Assembly (NCBI RefSeq): GCF_001484195.1
Contig: NZ_LLYW01000050.1
Coordinates: forward strand, 1-64,000
Reading direction: 5' to 3'
DNA length: 64,000 bases
DNA from: Thermococcus celericrescens
Lineage (GTDB): Archaea; Methanobacteriota_B; Thermococci; Thermococcales; Thermococcaceae
Shown here: positions 52,680-61,656 of the stretch, piece after piece
How the letters are laid out: each line of letters opens with the position of its first letter
How positions within the stretch are numbered: the first letter of the stretch is position 1
Made by a program: the position numbers and the translations under genes
The notes under the pieces: model-generated
What the model saw: the letters and a program-made list of their open reading frames with translations, nothing else
Database searches by the model: none
Told to the model about the DNA's origin: nothing

Positions 52680-54830
52680 ATGGTCACGCTCATCATAGCC
52701 GAGAAGCCCAACGTTGCTCGTAAAATCGCCTATGCGCTGGCGGAAGGCAAACCCGTGAGAAAAACGATAGGTAAGGTAGGTTATTACGAGTTCACCCGCG
52801 ACGGAAAGAGGATAATCGTCGCTCCAGCAGTCGGCCACCTCTTCTCCCTCGCCCCCAAGGTGAAGACCTACGGTTACCCCATCTTCGACATCGGGTGGGT
52901 ACCTGTCTATGTCGCTGAAAAGGGCAAGAGCTACGCGAAGGACTACATCAAAGCCCTGGCCGCGGTTGCCAAACAGGCGGATGAGTTCGTGGTGGCCTGC
53001 GACTACGACACGGAGGGTGAGGTTATCGGCTACACGGCCCTCAAGTACGCCTGCGGCGTTGACCCCGCCAGGGCGAAGAGAATGAAGTTCTCCGCCCTCA
53101 CCAAAAAGGACCTCCTCAAAGCATGGTACAACCTCGAACCGACGATAAACTTCGGAATGGCCGATGCTGGAATAGCGCGCCACGTCCTCGACTGGTACTG
53201 GGGTGTAAACCTCTCCCGCGCCCTCACATCGGCCATAAAGCGCGCCAGCGGCAAGTGGCAGGTTCTCTCCACCGGCCGCGTCCAGGGTCCGACGCTTAAG
53301 TTTCTGGTTGACAGGGAGAAGGAGATTCAGAACTTCAAGCCCACACCGTACTGGGTAATCAAGATGCTCCTCGAGAAGAACGGGGAGCAATACACCGCCG
53401 TCTATGAGAAGGAGCGCATACTCGATGAAAACGAGGCGAAGCGCATCGTCGAGGAGGCGAAAAAGGGCCCGGCCTTCGTCGAGAGGGTCGAGGTCAAGCA
53501 GCAGAAGAGGAATCCGCCGGTACCCTTCGACCTTGGAACCCTGCAGAGGGAGGCCTACTCCGCCTTCGGCTACTCCCCGAAGAAGACCCTGGAGATTGCG
53601 CAGAAGCTGTACGAGAAGGGTTTACAGTCGTACCCCCGCACCTCCTCGCAGAAGCTCCCCAAGAACCTCAACTTCCGCTCCATTCTCCAGAACCTCGCCA
53701 AGCTGCCTGAGTACAAGCCCTTCGCCCACGAGCTCCTGGGTAAGGAGCGGCTCAAGCCCGTCGAGGGCAAGAAGGACGACCCCGCCCACCCAGCAATCTA
53801 TCCAACTGGGGAGCTTCCGAAGCCGGGTGACCTCACGAAGGATGAGCAGAACATCTACGACCTCGTGGTCAGGCGCTTCTTGGCCCTCTTCATGGAGCCG
53901 GCCGTCAGGGAGATAATGAAAGTGATCCTAAACTCCAACTCCCACCGCTTCATCCTGGGTGGAGCGAGGACCGTGAAGGAGGGCTGGCTGAAGGTCTACG
54001 GCAGATATGTCAAGTTCGACGAGGTGATCCTCCCCGCGTTTAAGGAGGGCGAGCCGGTCAAGGTCATCCAGATTAAGCGCGAGAAGAAGAAGACGAAGCC
54101 CCCCGCGCGCTATTCCCCCGCGGCGGTTATCAAGAGGATGGAGGACCTCGGCATAGGAACCAAGGCCACCCGCGCCCAGATTCTGGAGACCCTCTACAGC
54201 CGCGGTTACATTGAGGGCAAGCGGAAGATAAAGGTCACCCCGCTCGGCATGCGCGTCGTTGAGGCCCTGGAGAAGAACGTGCCTGACATAGTGAGCGTCG
54301 AGCTGACGAAGGCCTTCGAGGAGAAGATGGAGGAGATTATGGCAGGGAAGGCCGATAGGGAGGGCGTCATCGAGGAGAGCAAGAACCAGCTCATCAAAAT
54401 CCTCCAGGTTTTCAAGGAGAGGGAACTCGACATCGGAAAGATGCTCATGGAGACTACTGGAACCGGGGCGACTACCTCAAAAACAGCCGCCAGAAAAGCC
54501 GGCACGGTAAAGGAGCTCAGCGAGGAAGAGGAGAAGGCGGTTAAAAAGGCCGTTGACAAAGGAGAGAGGAGGAAAGAGCCCCTCGTGGTAGGCAAGTGCC
54601 CCAAGTGCGGCGGCGATCTCGTGGTGAGGTACAACCGGAAGACGGGCAAGCGCTTCGTCGGCTGCTCCAACTGGCCAAAGTGCAACGTCACCTACCCACT
54701 CCTCCAGCGCGGTGAGATAATTCCAACCAACAAAACCTGCTGCGGCGGCGCGCCGGTGGTCAAGATACGCGAGAAGGGCCGCGAGTACGAGATATGCGTG
54801 GACATGAACTGCAGGGATTGGAAGCGATAG
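52680..54830 (+). CDS. topA: DNA topoisomerase I (type IA)
   Basis: A 716-aa topoisomerase that relaxes or decatenates DNA through a transient 5'-phosphotyrosyl link. The TOPRIM domain opens with [18 protein letters not shown] and has the acidic triad in [12 protein letters not shown] near residue 105. The catalytic tyrosine is in [15 protein letters not shown] near residue 318. The C-terminus has two zinc-binding modules ([14 protein letters not shown]...CSNWPKC, and TCCGG...CVDMNC). The ATG at 52680 follows AAGGTGTCGTC, and TTTTTATAATCC at 52641-52652 is a likely TATA box. Confidence 0.96.
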   Translation: MVTLIIAEKPNVARKIAYALAEGKPVRKTIGKVGYYEFTRDGKRIIVAPAVGHLFSLAPKVKTYGYPIFDIGWVPVYVAEKGKSYAKDYIKALAAVAKQADEFVVACDYDTEGEVIGYTALKYACGVDPARAKRMKFSALTKKDLLKAWYNLEPTINFGMADAGIARHVLDWYWGVNLSRALTSAIKRASGKWQVLSTGRVQGPTLKFLVDREKEIQNFKPTPYWVIKMLLEKNGEQYTAVYEKERILDENEAKRIVEEAKKGPAFVERVEVKQQKRNPPVPFDLGTLQREAYSAFGYSPKKTLEIAQKLYEKGLQSYPRTSSQKLPKNLNFRSILQNLAKLPEYKPFAHELLGKERLKPVEGKKDDPAHPAIYPTGELPKPGDLTKDEQNIYDLVVRRFLALFMEPAVREIMKVILNSNSHRFILGGARTVKEGWLKVYGRYVKFDEVILPAFKEGEPVKVIQIKREKKKTKPPARYSPAAVIKRMEDLGIGTKATRAQILETLYSRGYIEGKRKIKVTPLGMRVVEALEKNVPDIVSVELTKAFEEKMEEIMAGKADREGVIEESKNQLIKILQVFKERELDIGKMLMETTGTGATTSKTAARKAGTVKELSEEEEKAVKKAVDKGERRKEPLVVGKCPKCGGDLVVRYNRKTGKRFVGCSNWPKCNVTYPLLQRGEIIPTNKTCCGGAPVVKIREKGREYEICVDMNCRDWKR

Positions 54831-54860
54831 CCTTATCTTCCCTTTTGCGGAGTTCTTACC

Positions 54861-55661
54861 ATGGACGAGTGGGAAAGGACCGCCAAGGTTCTGCTCGACA
54901 ATGCCCGCGAGTTCCTCGAAAGGTTGAGGGACGAGGTTAGGCTGAATGAAGTAACCCTTGCGAGCCTTCTTGAGGTTCAGTCAACGTTCGTCCTCGGTTT
55001 GGCTGACGCGAGCCTCTACGCTTTCCCCCTTGGACGGGATGATGTCATCGAGGGCTCCTACCGGCTGTTCCTTGAGGGGCTCGACGTCCTCAAAGCCGGC
55101 CATCTCTTGGTCAGCGAACCAGAACTTGACCTCTGGCTTTCTCCTCTCAGGGAGCTGAATCCTGAGAGGGGCTTTTCCCTCGACAGGCGCTTCTCCCTCC
55201 TCAGCGAGCCGAAACCGACGATGGTCTGGGCCAACCGCGTCGTCCAGCTCAGAAACGCCCTCCACGGGAGGCCGGTCAGGGATCCGCTGAGGAGCATCGG
55301 CTACGGGATAGACAAGGGAGGCAGACGCTTTCCCGTTCTCTTGAAGGCCGTCAGGAGGCTCTACACGCTATACCCAGCTTCGATCGATGAAACTGCCCGG
55401 CTTCTCGCCCTTGAGCTCGGCGAGGGACTCGACGGAGAGCCATTGGAGTGCTCTGACGGAACCTGCGAGGAGATAGCCGAGCTCCCAGACGTTTTGGCCT
55501 TCATAAAAACGGTTTCCGGCGACGTGGAGCTTTACTACCTCATCGAGAACTCCAAAGACCTACACTCCCCCTGGGGAAGCCTGAGCGTCGGGAGGGCAAG
55601 AGAGATAGTGGTGTTTTCAAGGAAGAAGGGAAAGGGGTTCAGGCTCAGAGAAGCTCCCTGA
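54861..55661 (+). CDS. hypothetical protein, 266 aa
   Basis: I do not recognise a family. It is a soluble, mostly helical protein: an N-terminal helix ([18 protein letters not shown]), a helical pair with aromatic residues, and a C-terminal region with two cysteines ([13 protein letters not shown]) followed by strands. It has no signal peptide. It starts 30 nt after topA on the same strand and its end overlaps the convergent lipid reductase gene by 17 nt. A link with topoisomerase is not shown by anything other than position. Confidence 0.65.
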   Translation: MDEWERTAKVLLDNAREFLERLRDEVRLNEVTLASLLEVQSTFVLGLADASLYAFPLGRDDVIEGSYRLFLEGLDVLKAGHLLVSEPELDLWLSPLRELNPERGFSLDRRFSLLSEPKPTMVWANRVVQLRNALHGRPVRDPLRSIGYGIDKGGRRFPVLLKAVRRLYTLYPASIDETARLLALELGEGLDGEPLECSDGTCEEIAELPDVLAFIKTVSGDVELYYLIENSKDLHSPWGSLSVGRAREIVVFSRKKGKGFRLREAP

Positions 55662-56835
55662 GGAGCTTTATTCTCCTCGGGCTGAGGATGACCTTCGGGT
55701 GCTTGAGGAGCGCCTTGATGACCTCTCCGTAGTCTCCGCCCGCTATCTTTTCTGCGTCGGCACCGCTGAGTATCTGGATGAAGAGGTCCAGGTCCTCGTC
55801 GCTGAGCTTCTCCGTGACCTTCCTGACCTTGAGAACCTTCTGAAGCCTCTCTCCGTCGGTTTCCCACCATTCGGTCGTGTAGTTCCTGAGCAGCGCGAGG
55901 TCCTCCTCTTCGAGGGCCTTGACTATCCACTTGCTCGCTATCGTTCCGGCCTCCATAGCCTCGGCCATTCCCCCGCCGTGCATCGGGTTTACCTGCCTGG
56001 CAGCATCGCCGACCACGAGAATGTTGTCCTTGACGAGTTCCTTGACAAAGCCGCCGACCGGGACAACGCCGACGTTCACCTCAAGGATTTTCTTGGCAGG
56101 GATATTGTTCTCCTTCAGCCACTTGTCGAGGTAGTACTTGGCCGTCTGCGGGTTGTCTGAGTTGATGCCTATTCCGACGTTGGCCCTGTCCTCGTCCTTC
56201 GGGAAGACCCAGACGTAGCCCCTCGGGGCAACCTCGTTGCCGAACCAGAGGTGTATCAGGTCCGGGTCGTAGCCCTCGATGAGCATTTCGTACTCGTAGC
56301 TGGAATCGAACTCGTGCGGGGGAGCGTAGGTGTTTATGCCCGCCTTCCTCGCGATCGTGCTCTCCACACCGTCCGCTGCGACTATGACATCGGCATGAAT
56401 TTCAACCGTCTCATCCTCGTGCTTGGCCTTGATGCCGGCTATCCTCCCGTCCTTCCTGATGACGTCCAGCGCCTCGGTTCTGGCGAGGACGTCGGCGCCG
56501 GCCTTTGCCGCGTAGTAGGCCAGCATCTTGTCGAAGACCTTCCTCTCGAGGATAACGCCGCTGGCCTCTTTATAGCGGAGCTCAAGCTCGTATCCGCTGG
56601 GTGAGTAGAGCTTGGCGCCGTAGATCTCGCGGTTTATGAAGCGCTTGTCGTAGGGAATGTCGTACTTCTCAAAGACCTTTATGCTTATGCCCTCGGCGCA
56701 CTGTTTGGGCGTGCCGATGGCGGGCTTCTTATCGATGAGCAGAACCGAATAACCTGATTTGGCAACGTTCCTCGCCACTATCGGCCCGGCGATTCCGGCG
56801 CCGACAACGACGACGTCGTATTTCATCTCCTTCAT
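55645..56835 (-). CDS. digeranylgeranylglycerophospholipid reductase
   Basis: A 396-aa flavoprotein that saturates the isoprenoid chains of archaeal membrane lipids. The FAD site is at the N-terminus ([18 protein letters not shown]), the family motif [15 protein letters not shown] with its conserved cysteine is near residue 45, and the second FAD motif is [19 protein letters not shown] near residue 280. The adjoining ferredoxin may supply electrons: its stop overlaps this start (ATGA), and GGAGGTGAGCGA precedes the ATG at 56835. Confidence 0.93.
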   Translation of the reverse strand: MKEMKYDVVVVGAGIAGPIVARNVAKSGYSVLLIDKKPAIGTPKQCAEGISIKVFEKYDIPYDKRFINREIYGAKLYSPSGYELELRYKEASGVILERKVFDKMLAYYAAKAGADVLARTEALDVIRKDGRIAGIKAKHEDETVEIHADVIVAADGVESTIARKAGINTYAPPHEFDSSYEYEMLIEGYDPDLIHLWFGNEVAPRGYVWVFPKDEDRANVGIGINSDNPQTAKYYLDKWLKENNIPAKKILEVNVGVVPVGGFVKELVKDNILVVGDAARQVNPMHGGGMAEAMEAGTIASKWIVKALEEEDLALLRNYTTEWWETDGERLQKVLKVRKVTEKLSDEDLDLFIQILSGADAEKIAGGDYGEVIKALLKHPKVILSPRRIKLLRELL

Positions 56836-57035
56836 TCGCTCACCTCCAGGGGTTCGGCGCTGAGCGCTCCAACGGGGCAGGCGCTGATGCATATCCTGCA
56901 GCTTATGCACTTGTCCTGGAGGAACTCCCAGCCGCTGGAGTGGACCTCAATTGCAAGGGTGGGGCAGACACCGGCGCAGCCCCCGCAGAGGTAGCACCGG
57001 TCCTCGTTCACAATGACTTTAATCTTCTCTGGCAT
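56832..57035 (-). CDS. 4Fe-4S ferredoxin
   Basis: A 67-aa ferredoxin with two cluster motifs, [12 protein letters not shown] and [12 protein letters not shown], giving two [4Fe-4S] centres. The start is ATG 57035, behind GGCGGTGAAAGC; the 14 codons upstream are in the frame but overlap the surR end. The coupling with the lipid reductase suggests it is that enzyme's electron donor. Confidence 0.9.
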   Translation of the reverse strand: MPEKIKVIVNEDRCYLCGGCAGVCPTLAIEVHSSGWEFLQDKCISCRICISACPVGALSAEPLEVSE

Positions 57036-57729
57036 CGCTTTCACCGCCAAGTTTTTGTTTGAGTCTTTCTTCGTCAATTTTAATGGTGCCGTCTTTTATT
57101 ATTAACGGTACGAACCTGTCCAGCTCTTGGGCCTTGACCAAAACCTCCCTCTCCTTGAGGTTAAGTCTGTCGCTGAGCTCGTCAACGGTGGCCTCTCCGA
57201 CGAGGAGGATGTAGTGCAGTATCGCGAGCTGGGTCATATCGCCGATCTCCCTGAGGTAGCGCTCCTTTATCTGCCTCATGAGCACCTCGCGCCTGCTTTC
57301 AACTGCCTGAAGGGCCTTGAGAACCTTTTCAAGCTCCGAAGTCAGCTCATGGAATGAGTGAACCATGCCCAGGAGCGAGTCGTGCTCCATAGGAATACTG
57401 GACAGGTCTATGCTGGCTTTCTCCAGGGATTCTCCCCCCAGGTCGAGCCCGCGGTACCAGAACAGGTTTGGCGTAACGGTAGCAACGTACGTCTTTGATA
57501 TGGCTATGTCGTAGTATTTCCTGGCCGGGCCGATGAATGGGCCCTCCCTCTCGTAGGACTTCAATATCCCCTCGCGCTCCATGATTTTAAGGTGCTTTGC
57601 AACGGCCGTCGAAGAAACGCTAACCTTGCTGCTCAGGAAGCTGAAGTAACATTCGGTGCAGGTGAGGTGGCTGAGCAGATCGCGCCTCACCTTGTTCCCC
57701 AGGATGTAAAAGATGTCCGGTTCAGTCAT
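57019..57729 (-). CDS. surR: sulfur-responsive regulator SurR
   Basis: A 236-aa ArsR-type winged-helix regulator of hydrogen and sulfur metabolism in Thermococcales. The redox switch CTEC lies near residue 23 (HLTCTECYFSFLSSK): oxidation to a disulfide by sulfur abolishes DNA binding. The recognition helix is SVSSTAVAKHLKIMERE, and a second winged-helix-like region lies near residue 185 (ATVDELSDRLNLKEREV). It is divergent from pdo with SurR sites between, as in Pyrococcus. The start is ATG 57729 with GGTGGTGTGGGTC upstream; a TATA box is near 57761. Confidence 0.96.
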   Translation of the reverse strand: MTEPDIFYILGNKVRRDLLSHLTCTECYFSFLSSKVSVSSTAVAKHLKIMEREGILKSYEREGPFIGPARKYYDIAISKTYVATVTPNLFWYRGLDLGGESLEKASIDLSSIPMEHDSLLGMVHSFHELTSELEKVLKALQAVESRREVLMRQIKERYLREIGDMTQLAILHYILLVGEATVDELSDRLNLKEREVLVKAQELDRFVPLIIKDGTIKIDEERLKQKLGGESDARED

Positions 57730-57778
57730 GACCCACACCACCCAAATCTGTGACGCAAAGCTTATATAGTGAACATTC

Positions 57779-57795
57779 AACCTTAGGTTGCAAAC
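57779..57795 (-). promoter_or_regulatory. extended SurR-binding site
   Basis: AACCTTAGGTTGCAAAC reads as AAC-N5-GTT-N3-AAC, the reverse complement of the extended SurR consensus GTT-N3-AAC-N5-GTT, with no mismatch. It lies just upstream of the surR TATA box (CTATATAAGC on the minus strand, about 57760-57769) and between the divergent surR and pdo genes. Confidence 0.75.
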
Positions 57796-57832
57796 CTGGA
57801 GATTAAACTCCACGTGGTATTGTGCTCAAAAC

Positions 57833-57841
57833 GTTATAAAC
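57833..57841 (+). promoter_or_regulatory. second SurR core site near the pdo start
   Basis: GTTATAAAC matches the core GTT-N3-AAC. It lies 24 nt before the pdo start and coincides with a TATA-like element, so a bound regulator would interfere with initiation or early elongation. Confidence 0.6.
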
Positions 57842-57864
57842 CTTTAGCTAGGGAGGTGTTGGAG

Positions 57865-58545
57865 ATGGGACTGATTAGCGACGCTGACAAGAAGGTCATC
57901 AGGGAGGAGTTCTTCTCCAAGATGACGAACCCCGTTAAGATTATTGGATTCATAGGCAAGGAGCACTGCCAGTACTGCGACCAGCTCAAGGGGCTGGTTC
58001 AGGAGCTCAGCGAGCTCAGCGACAAGCTCACCTACGAGTTCCATGACTTCGACAGCGAGGAGGGCAGGAAGCTCGCCGAGCAGTACAGGATCGACCGCGC
58101 CCCGGCCATCACTCTCACCCAGGACGGCAAGGACATGGGCGTCAGGTTCTTCGGCCTTCCGGCCGGCCACGAGTTCGGTGCTTTCCTTGAGAGCATCGTC
58201 GATGTCAGCAACGCGACCACCGACCTGATGCCGGAGAGCAAGCAGGACCTCGCCAACGTTGACAGGGACGTCAGGATACTCGTCTTCGTCACCCCGACCT
58301 GCCCGTACTGCCCACTCGCCGTCAGGATGGCCCACAAGTTCGCCATCGAGAACACCAACGCCGGCAAGGGCAGGATACTCGGCGACATGGTCGAGGCCAT
58401 CGAGTACCCCGAGTGGGCCGACAAGTACAGCGTCATGGCCGTGCCGAAGATCGTCATCATTGTTGATGGCGAGGACAAGGTTCAGTTCGAGGGTGCCTAC
58501 CCCGAGAAGATGTTCATGGAGAAGCTCCTCGCGGCCCTCGAGTGA
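57865..58545 (+). CDS. pdo: protein disulfide oxidoreductase Pdo (glutaredoxin-like)
   Basis: A 226-aa intracellular enzyme with two thioredoxin folds, which makes or reduces protein disulfides in hyperthermophiles. The active sites are CQYC (residues about 35-38, in GKEHCQYCDQL) and CPYC (about residue 150, in TPTCPYCPLA). Both cis-proline loops (RAPAITL and AVPKIVI) are present. The start is ATG 57865 after GGGAGGTGTTGGAG. It is regulated by SurR in related species, in keeping with the two sites upstream. Confidence 0.96.
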   Translation: MGLISDADKKVIREEFFSKMTNPVKIIGFIGKEHCQYCDQLKGLVQELSELSDKLTYEFHDFDSEEGRKLAEQYRIDRAPAITLTQDGKDMGVRFFGLPAGHEFGAFLESIVDVSNATTDLMPESKQDLANVDRDVRILVFVTPTCPYCPLAVRMAHKFAIENTNAGKGRILGDMVEAIEYPEWADKYSVMAVPKIVIIVDGEDKVQFEGAYPEKMFMEKLLAALE

Positions 58546-58589
58546 ATCCCCTTTTTCATACTTTTGTTAAATTTCCAACTTGTTCTTGA

Positions 58590-58770
58590 GGCGGTTAATA
58601 ATGTCCTGTTAAGGAGCGGACCAATCGTTTCTGGAATAATTTTTAGGAGTAAACACTGGAGGAGGGTTCACAGGTTTATCTTCCTGTTCGCCTTCCGGTA
58701 TAATTTTATTAGGGTGCACTCCACACTTGGCGATCCCAAGGCAATATCACCGGATGATTCCAGAAGGTGA
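58590..58770 (+). pseudogene. remnant of a DDE transposase, C-terminal part
   Basis: The encoded ERTNRFWNNF and, after a frame change, RSKHWRRVHRFIFLF and FRYNFIRVHSTLG resemble the C-terminal end of integrase-core transposases (helix with ERxNRxx, then YNFxRxHSxLG). The catalytic aspartates are not present and the pieces need a frameshift, so it is a relic. It marks the left border of the AT-rich island. Confidence 0.5.
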
Positions 58771-58808
58771 TGTCCCAGTTATCCTGCACAGTATCGTTTA
58801 TTAGGAAT

Positions 58809-59897
58809 CTACTTACTTCCCCTGAGAGCTAAAATCATCAAAGATAGCAATACAATAAAAGCCGGCCCGCAAATTCCTTCCTCTCTTTTTGTTTCGGTCA
58901 CGGTTTTAGTATGCTCCTTTGTCTCCGTTACAGTTTTAGTCATTGTTATCGCGACTGTTTTTGTCATGGTGATCGTCACGTTCCTGTAAATGCATTTGGG
59001 CCAATGAGTAAAGAAGTTCTTCTCCACAAAAACCTCTAATTTTCCATTCTCAACAATTCTGAAGATGCGGAAAACTTTCAGGCTCTTTCCATCATAGAAG
59101 AATACGGGGAACGGCTTCAGACTTGATGTGTTCAGGAGTTTGGTTTCGCTTTCCTCTTTTCCGAAGAGAACTACCCTACTGTAATCATGCTGTCCCGGTG
59201 TAATGTTCCAAATGCCTTGATAGACTGCAGGATAGAGGAGAATTCCCTCCTTAAGGAATACACCTTCAAGGTGTTTTACCATGAAGTTGGCGTCAAAATA
59301 GGGTTCCAGTTCTTCAATGGGAATCACATACGTTTGTGAACCGTTGGAGAAGAGCACAGTACCATTTTCTAACACTCCTTCAACGGGTTTAGTTGTTGGG
59401 CTTCTCTGCTCTCTCGTGTAATTCCCTACTCCTAAATAATCAATGCAATTTCTATCAAAGCGCCACACAAGAGAAGGGAATGGCTCTTTCTGTCCAAAAA
59501 AGACCATGGTCCATGCACTATCTTGACGATAGAACAGGGGATGGGATGAAATCTCTGAGGATTTGGAGGAAAAGTCATCCAAGAAAGGATTAACAAAGTA
59601 CAGATTATCCCCATCAAAATAAAAAGGAAAATAGTACCATACGACTGGGCTAAGATAGCAGTGAAACGGTTTTTCTTCGAGAGTGTAGTTCCAGAAGCCC
59701 TCACAAACAGGCCCCAAATGTGCAGGCCACTGGGTTGGAGTATACGTGACAAGTAAGAATGCGTTTTCTCCGTCACTGTAAACTTCAGTATATGCAGAAA
59801 ATCCATCTCCCAATCCGGCCTGATAAACAATGCCAGCTGAAGCAAAGCCCGTCAGAGAAGAGAAGATTAAAAAAACGAGGAAAACACGCTTAAACAT
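58809..59897 (-). CDS. CGP-CTERM surface protein, partner of the DUF4855-like gene
   Basis: A 362-aa exported protein: signal peptide (RVFLVFLIFSSLTGFASA), about 285 external residues rich in aromatic ones, a Thr-rich stalk (TMTKTVAITMTKTVTETK repeats) and a C-terminal CGP-CTERM sorting motif (GICGPAFIVLLSLMILAL-RGSK). The motif, specific to Thermococcaceae, marks proteins for C-terminal processing and anchoring at the surface. Many sequons suggest glycosylation. The start is ATG 59897 after GGGGGAGCGTT; it overlaps the previous gene by 8 nt. An analogous exported gene follows the broken DUF4855-like gene at 38935. Confidence 0.75.
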   Translation of the reverse strand: MFKRVFLVFLIFSSLTGFASAGIVYQAGLGDGFSAYTEVYSDGENAFLLVTYTPTQWPAHLGPVCEGFWNYTLEEKPFHCYLSPVVWYYFPFYFDGDNLYFVNPFLDDFSSKSSEISSHPLFYRQDSAWTMVFFGQKEPFPSLVWRFDRNCIDYLGVGNYTREQRSPTTKPVEGVLENGTVLFSNGSQTYVIPIEELEPYFDANFMVKHLEGVFLKEGILLYPAVYQGIWNITPGQHDYSRVVLFGKEESETKLLNTSSLKPFPVFFYDGKSLKVFRIFRIVENGKLEVFVEKNFFTHWPKCIYRNVTITMTKTVAITMTKTVTETKEHTKTVTETKREEGICGPAFIVLLSLMILALRGSK

Positions 59898-60807
59898 AAC
59901 GCTCCCCCAAGTTGTTCTGGCAGTACTCTTCCATTTCATCAATAACTCTTAAGTCAGTGCTGAAGTAGTAAGCCCTATGATAAAACTTGCCGCCCAAAAC
60001 ATCTTCTTGTGCGTTAATATAATGAGAAGCATACTCTTTACAGCACTCTCCTACCCCACACCTACAGTTTTCTGAGATGCCCAAAATTGCCTTATCCACC
60101 TCTATCTCCATATAAACTTGCCCCTCATAGATCCAGTCCACTCTTCTTTTAAGTTCTTCGTAAGAGTAAGGATTTCCATCACGCATAAGAGAATTCTGAT
60201 AATAGTTTGGTTGGCAGAAAACATAGTTGAAGTACCCACGATATCCCTTGATGTCTGTATAGTTGTCTAGATCATCTATGGTTCTGTCTCTAAACGCTGG
60301 TATCCAAATAAGCCTTAAACTGTGATTCACTCGTACATAGTTAGAAAGATCCTCAATGAACTCTTTGTCCACTGTCTTTCCAGAATCATATCCATGTGTA
60401 AATTGGCCTGCAGCTTCTAAGCTCCAGTAGAATCCCCTTCTGTTTGAGTCTGCAACGCTTAAAACCCCATCAATCCAACCATGCCAGTAAGAATCATTAA
60501 ATTGTCCTTGAGGATCGCCTCTTGGAACACTCGCTGAATTGAGTTTGTAGAAGGGAATTGTGACATAGTACTGAATTCTCTGAAGTTTAAAAGTGAGCCA
60601 CATGGCAAGTTCTTGACCATCCTTATACCCGTTGTCATAACCGGGACCACTGTAGTTTGATGCCCCACCCTCACCATCCAAAGCTATCAAATAATCGAAA
60701 CCTCTGTTTTTAAAGTCCTGCACTGTTGCTTCTCTACTTCCAACCTTCATTCTTGACTCGTAATTCGAGCCATCCCACTTAAACCACCACAAGGCAAAAG
60801 TCGACAT
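59890..60807 (-). CDS. DUF4855-like protein, 305 aa
   Basis: A soluble protein with no signal peptide. It shows a TIM-barrel-like series of strands (FDYLIALDGEGG; YYVTIPFYKL; GFYWSLEAAGQF; LRLIWIPAFRD; FNYVFCQPNYYQ; GQVYMEIEVDKAI) ending in a Cys-rich stretch (ENCRCGVGECC) and RAYYFSTDLRVIDEM. Acidic residues on these strands could form a glycoside hydrolase-type site, but this is inference. The family name rests on memory. The start is ATG 60807 (or 60810), behind GGAGGTGGT. It overlaps the CGP-CTERM gene, and its paralogue at 38935 is broken. Confidence 0.7.
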   Translation of the reverse strand: MSTFALWWFKWDGSNYESRMKVGSREATVQDFKNRGFDYLIALDGEGGASNYSGPGYDNGYKDGQELAMWLTFKLQRIQYYVTIPFYKLNSASVPRGDPQGQFNDSYWHGWIDGVLSVADSNRRGFYWSLEAAGQFTHGYDSGKTVDKEFIEDLSNYVRVNHSLRLIWIPAFRDRTIDDLDNYTDIKGYRGYFNYVFCQPNYYQNSLMRDGNPYSYEELKRRVDWIYEGQVYMEIEVDKAILGISENCRCGVGECCKEYASHYINAQEDVLGGKFYHRAYYFSTDLRVIDEMEEYCQNNLGERYV

Positions 60808-60930
60808 CATACCACCTCCAAGATTTCTTCGCAATACTTTATAGTTAGTGTGTTGAATTATGTCTGAAAATTTTTTAAGGTTTGCCCTAGCTCAGTAGAT
60901 ACTGTCAGGATACCCCTAGTTCCAGACCAC

Positions 60931-61430
60931 TTATGAAGTTGTGTAATCCACCGGTTCACAGTCAGGATTGTCCCCAAAATCCCAATACTCAAAACCCTCC
61001 AAACTAACACTCCTGCTCGGCCTCAAAAGAAACTCAAAAAACTTCGAAAACAAAGTCTCAGTCCTTCTCCGGAAACCAGACAAGTACTCGTAAAACTTCC
61101 CCTCCCCCAAATTATTAACCTGATCCTCCCGCTTCACCAGCGTGTAAGCAACACCAAACGAATGGGTTTCGAGTCCAGTATCCTAACGTATTCCTTAGCG
61201 TGTTTTCTGAATAATTCCCTTGTGCCAGCAGCAGGAATTTTTCGTACCGGTTCAAGCGTTCTGTTAGTTTGTTGTACCTGATTTTGGGAACAGTTTCATT
61301 TCTTCAACTAACACCCTGTAAGCATGCTTGTAAACTCCTCCGAAGTATAAGTGTGCCAGTACTGCGAATGTTATCAGGTCGTAAAGCTGATTACTTCACT
61401 TCTCTGCGGGTGTTTTTCAGGTAGTGCCCT
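60931..61430 (-). pseudogene. decayed IS982-like transposase
   Basis: Fragments in several frames make sense only together: LYDLITFAVLAHLYFGGVYK, HAYRVLVEEMKLFPK, RYNKLTERLNRYEKFLL, a VRILDSKP piece holding a candidate catalytic aspartate, and KREDQVNNLGEGKFYEYLSG at the 3' end. This order is that of IS982-type transposases. Multiple stops and frameshifts show that it is dead. It borders the AT-rich island on the right. The following 61430-61656 has no gene other than the next promoter. Confidence 0.6.
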
Positions 61431-61656
61431 CTGATCATCAGGTAAATCCTCGGATTTTATGATCAAAACCTCCTACTGGAAGTTCATAGGTCAATCAGCC
61501 AAAAACTCAAGTGCCTATAGCCCTAAACGATTTGATGGGAACTAAATTTCCACGGGGGAACACCGCCTACTTCAACGGAGTGGGGCTAATTAACTTCTCC
61601 GAGAGTTTCACGGAAAAGTTATAAATCCCCCCATCCAGCCCATACCGGGGGAGCCA

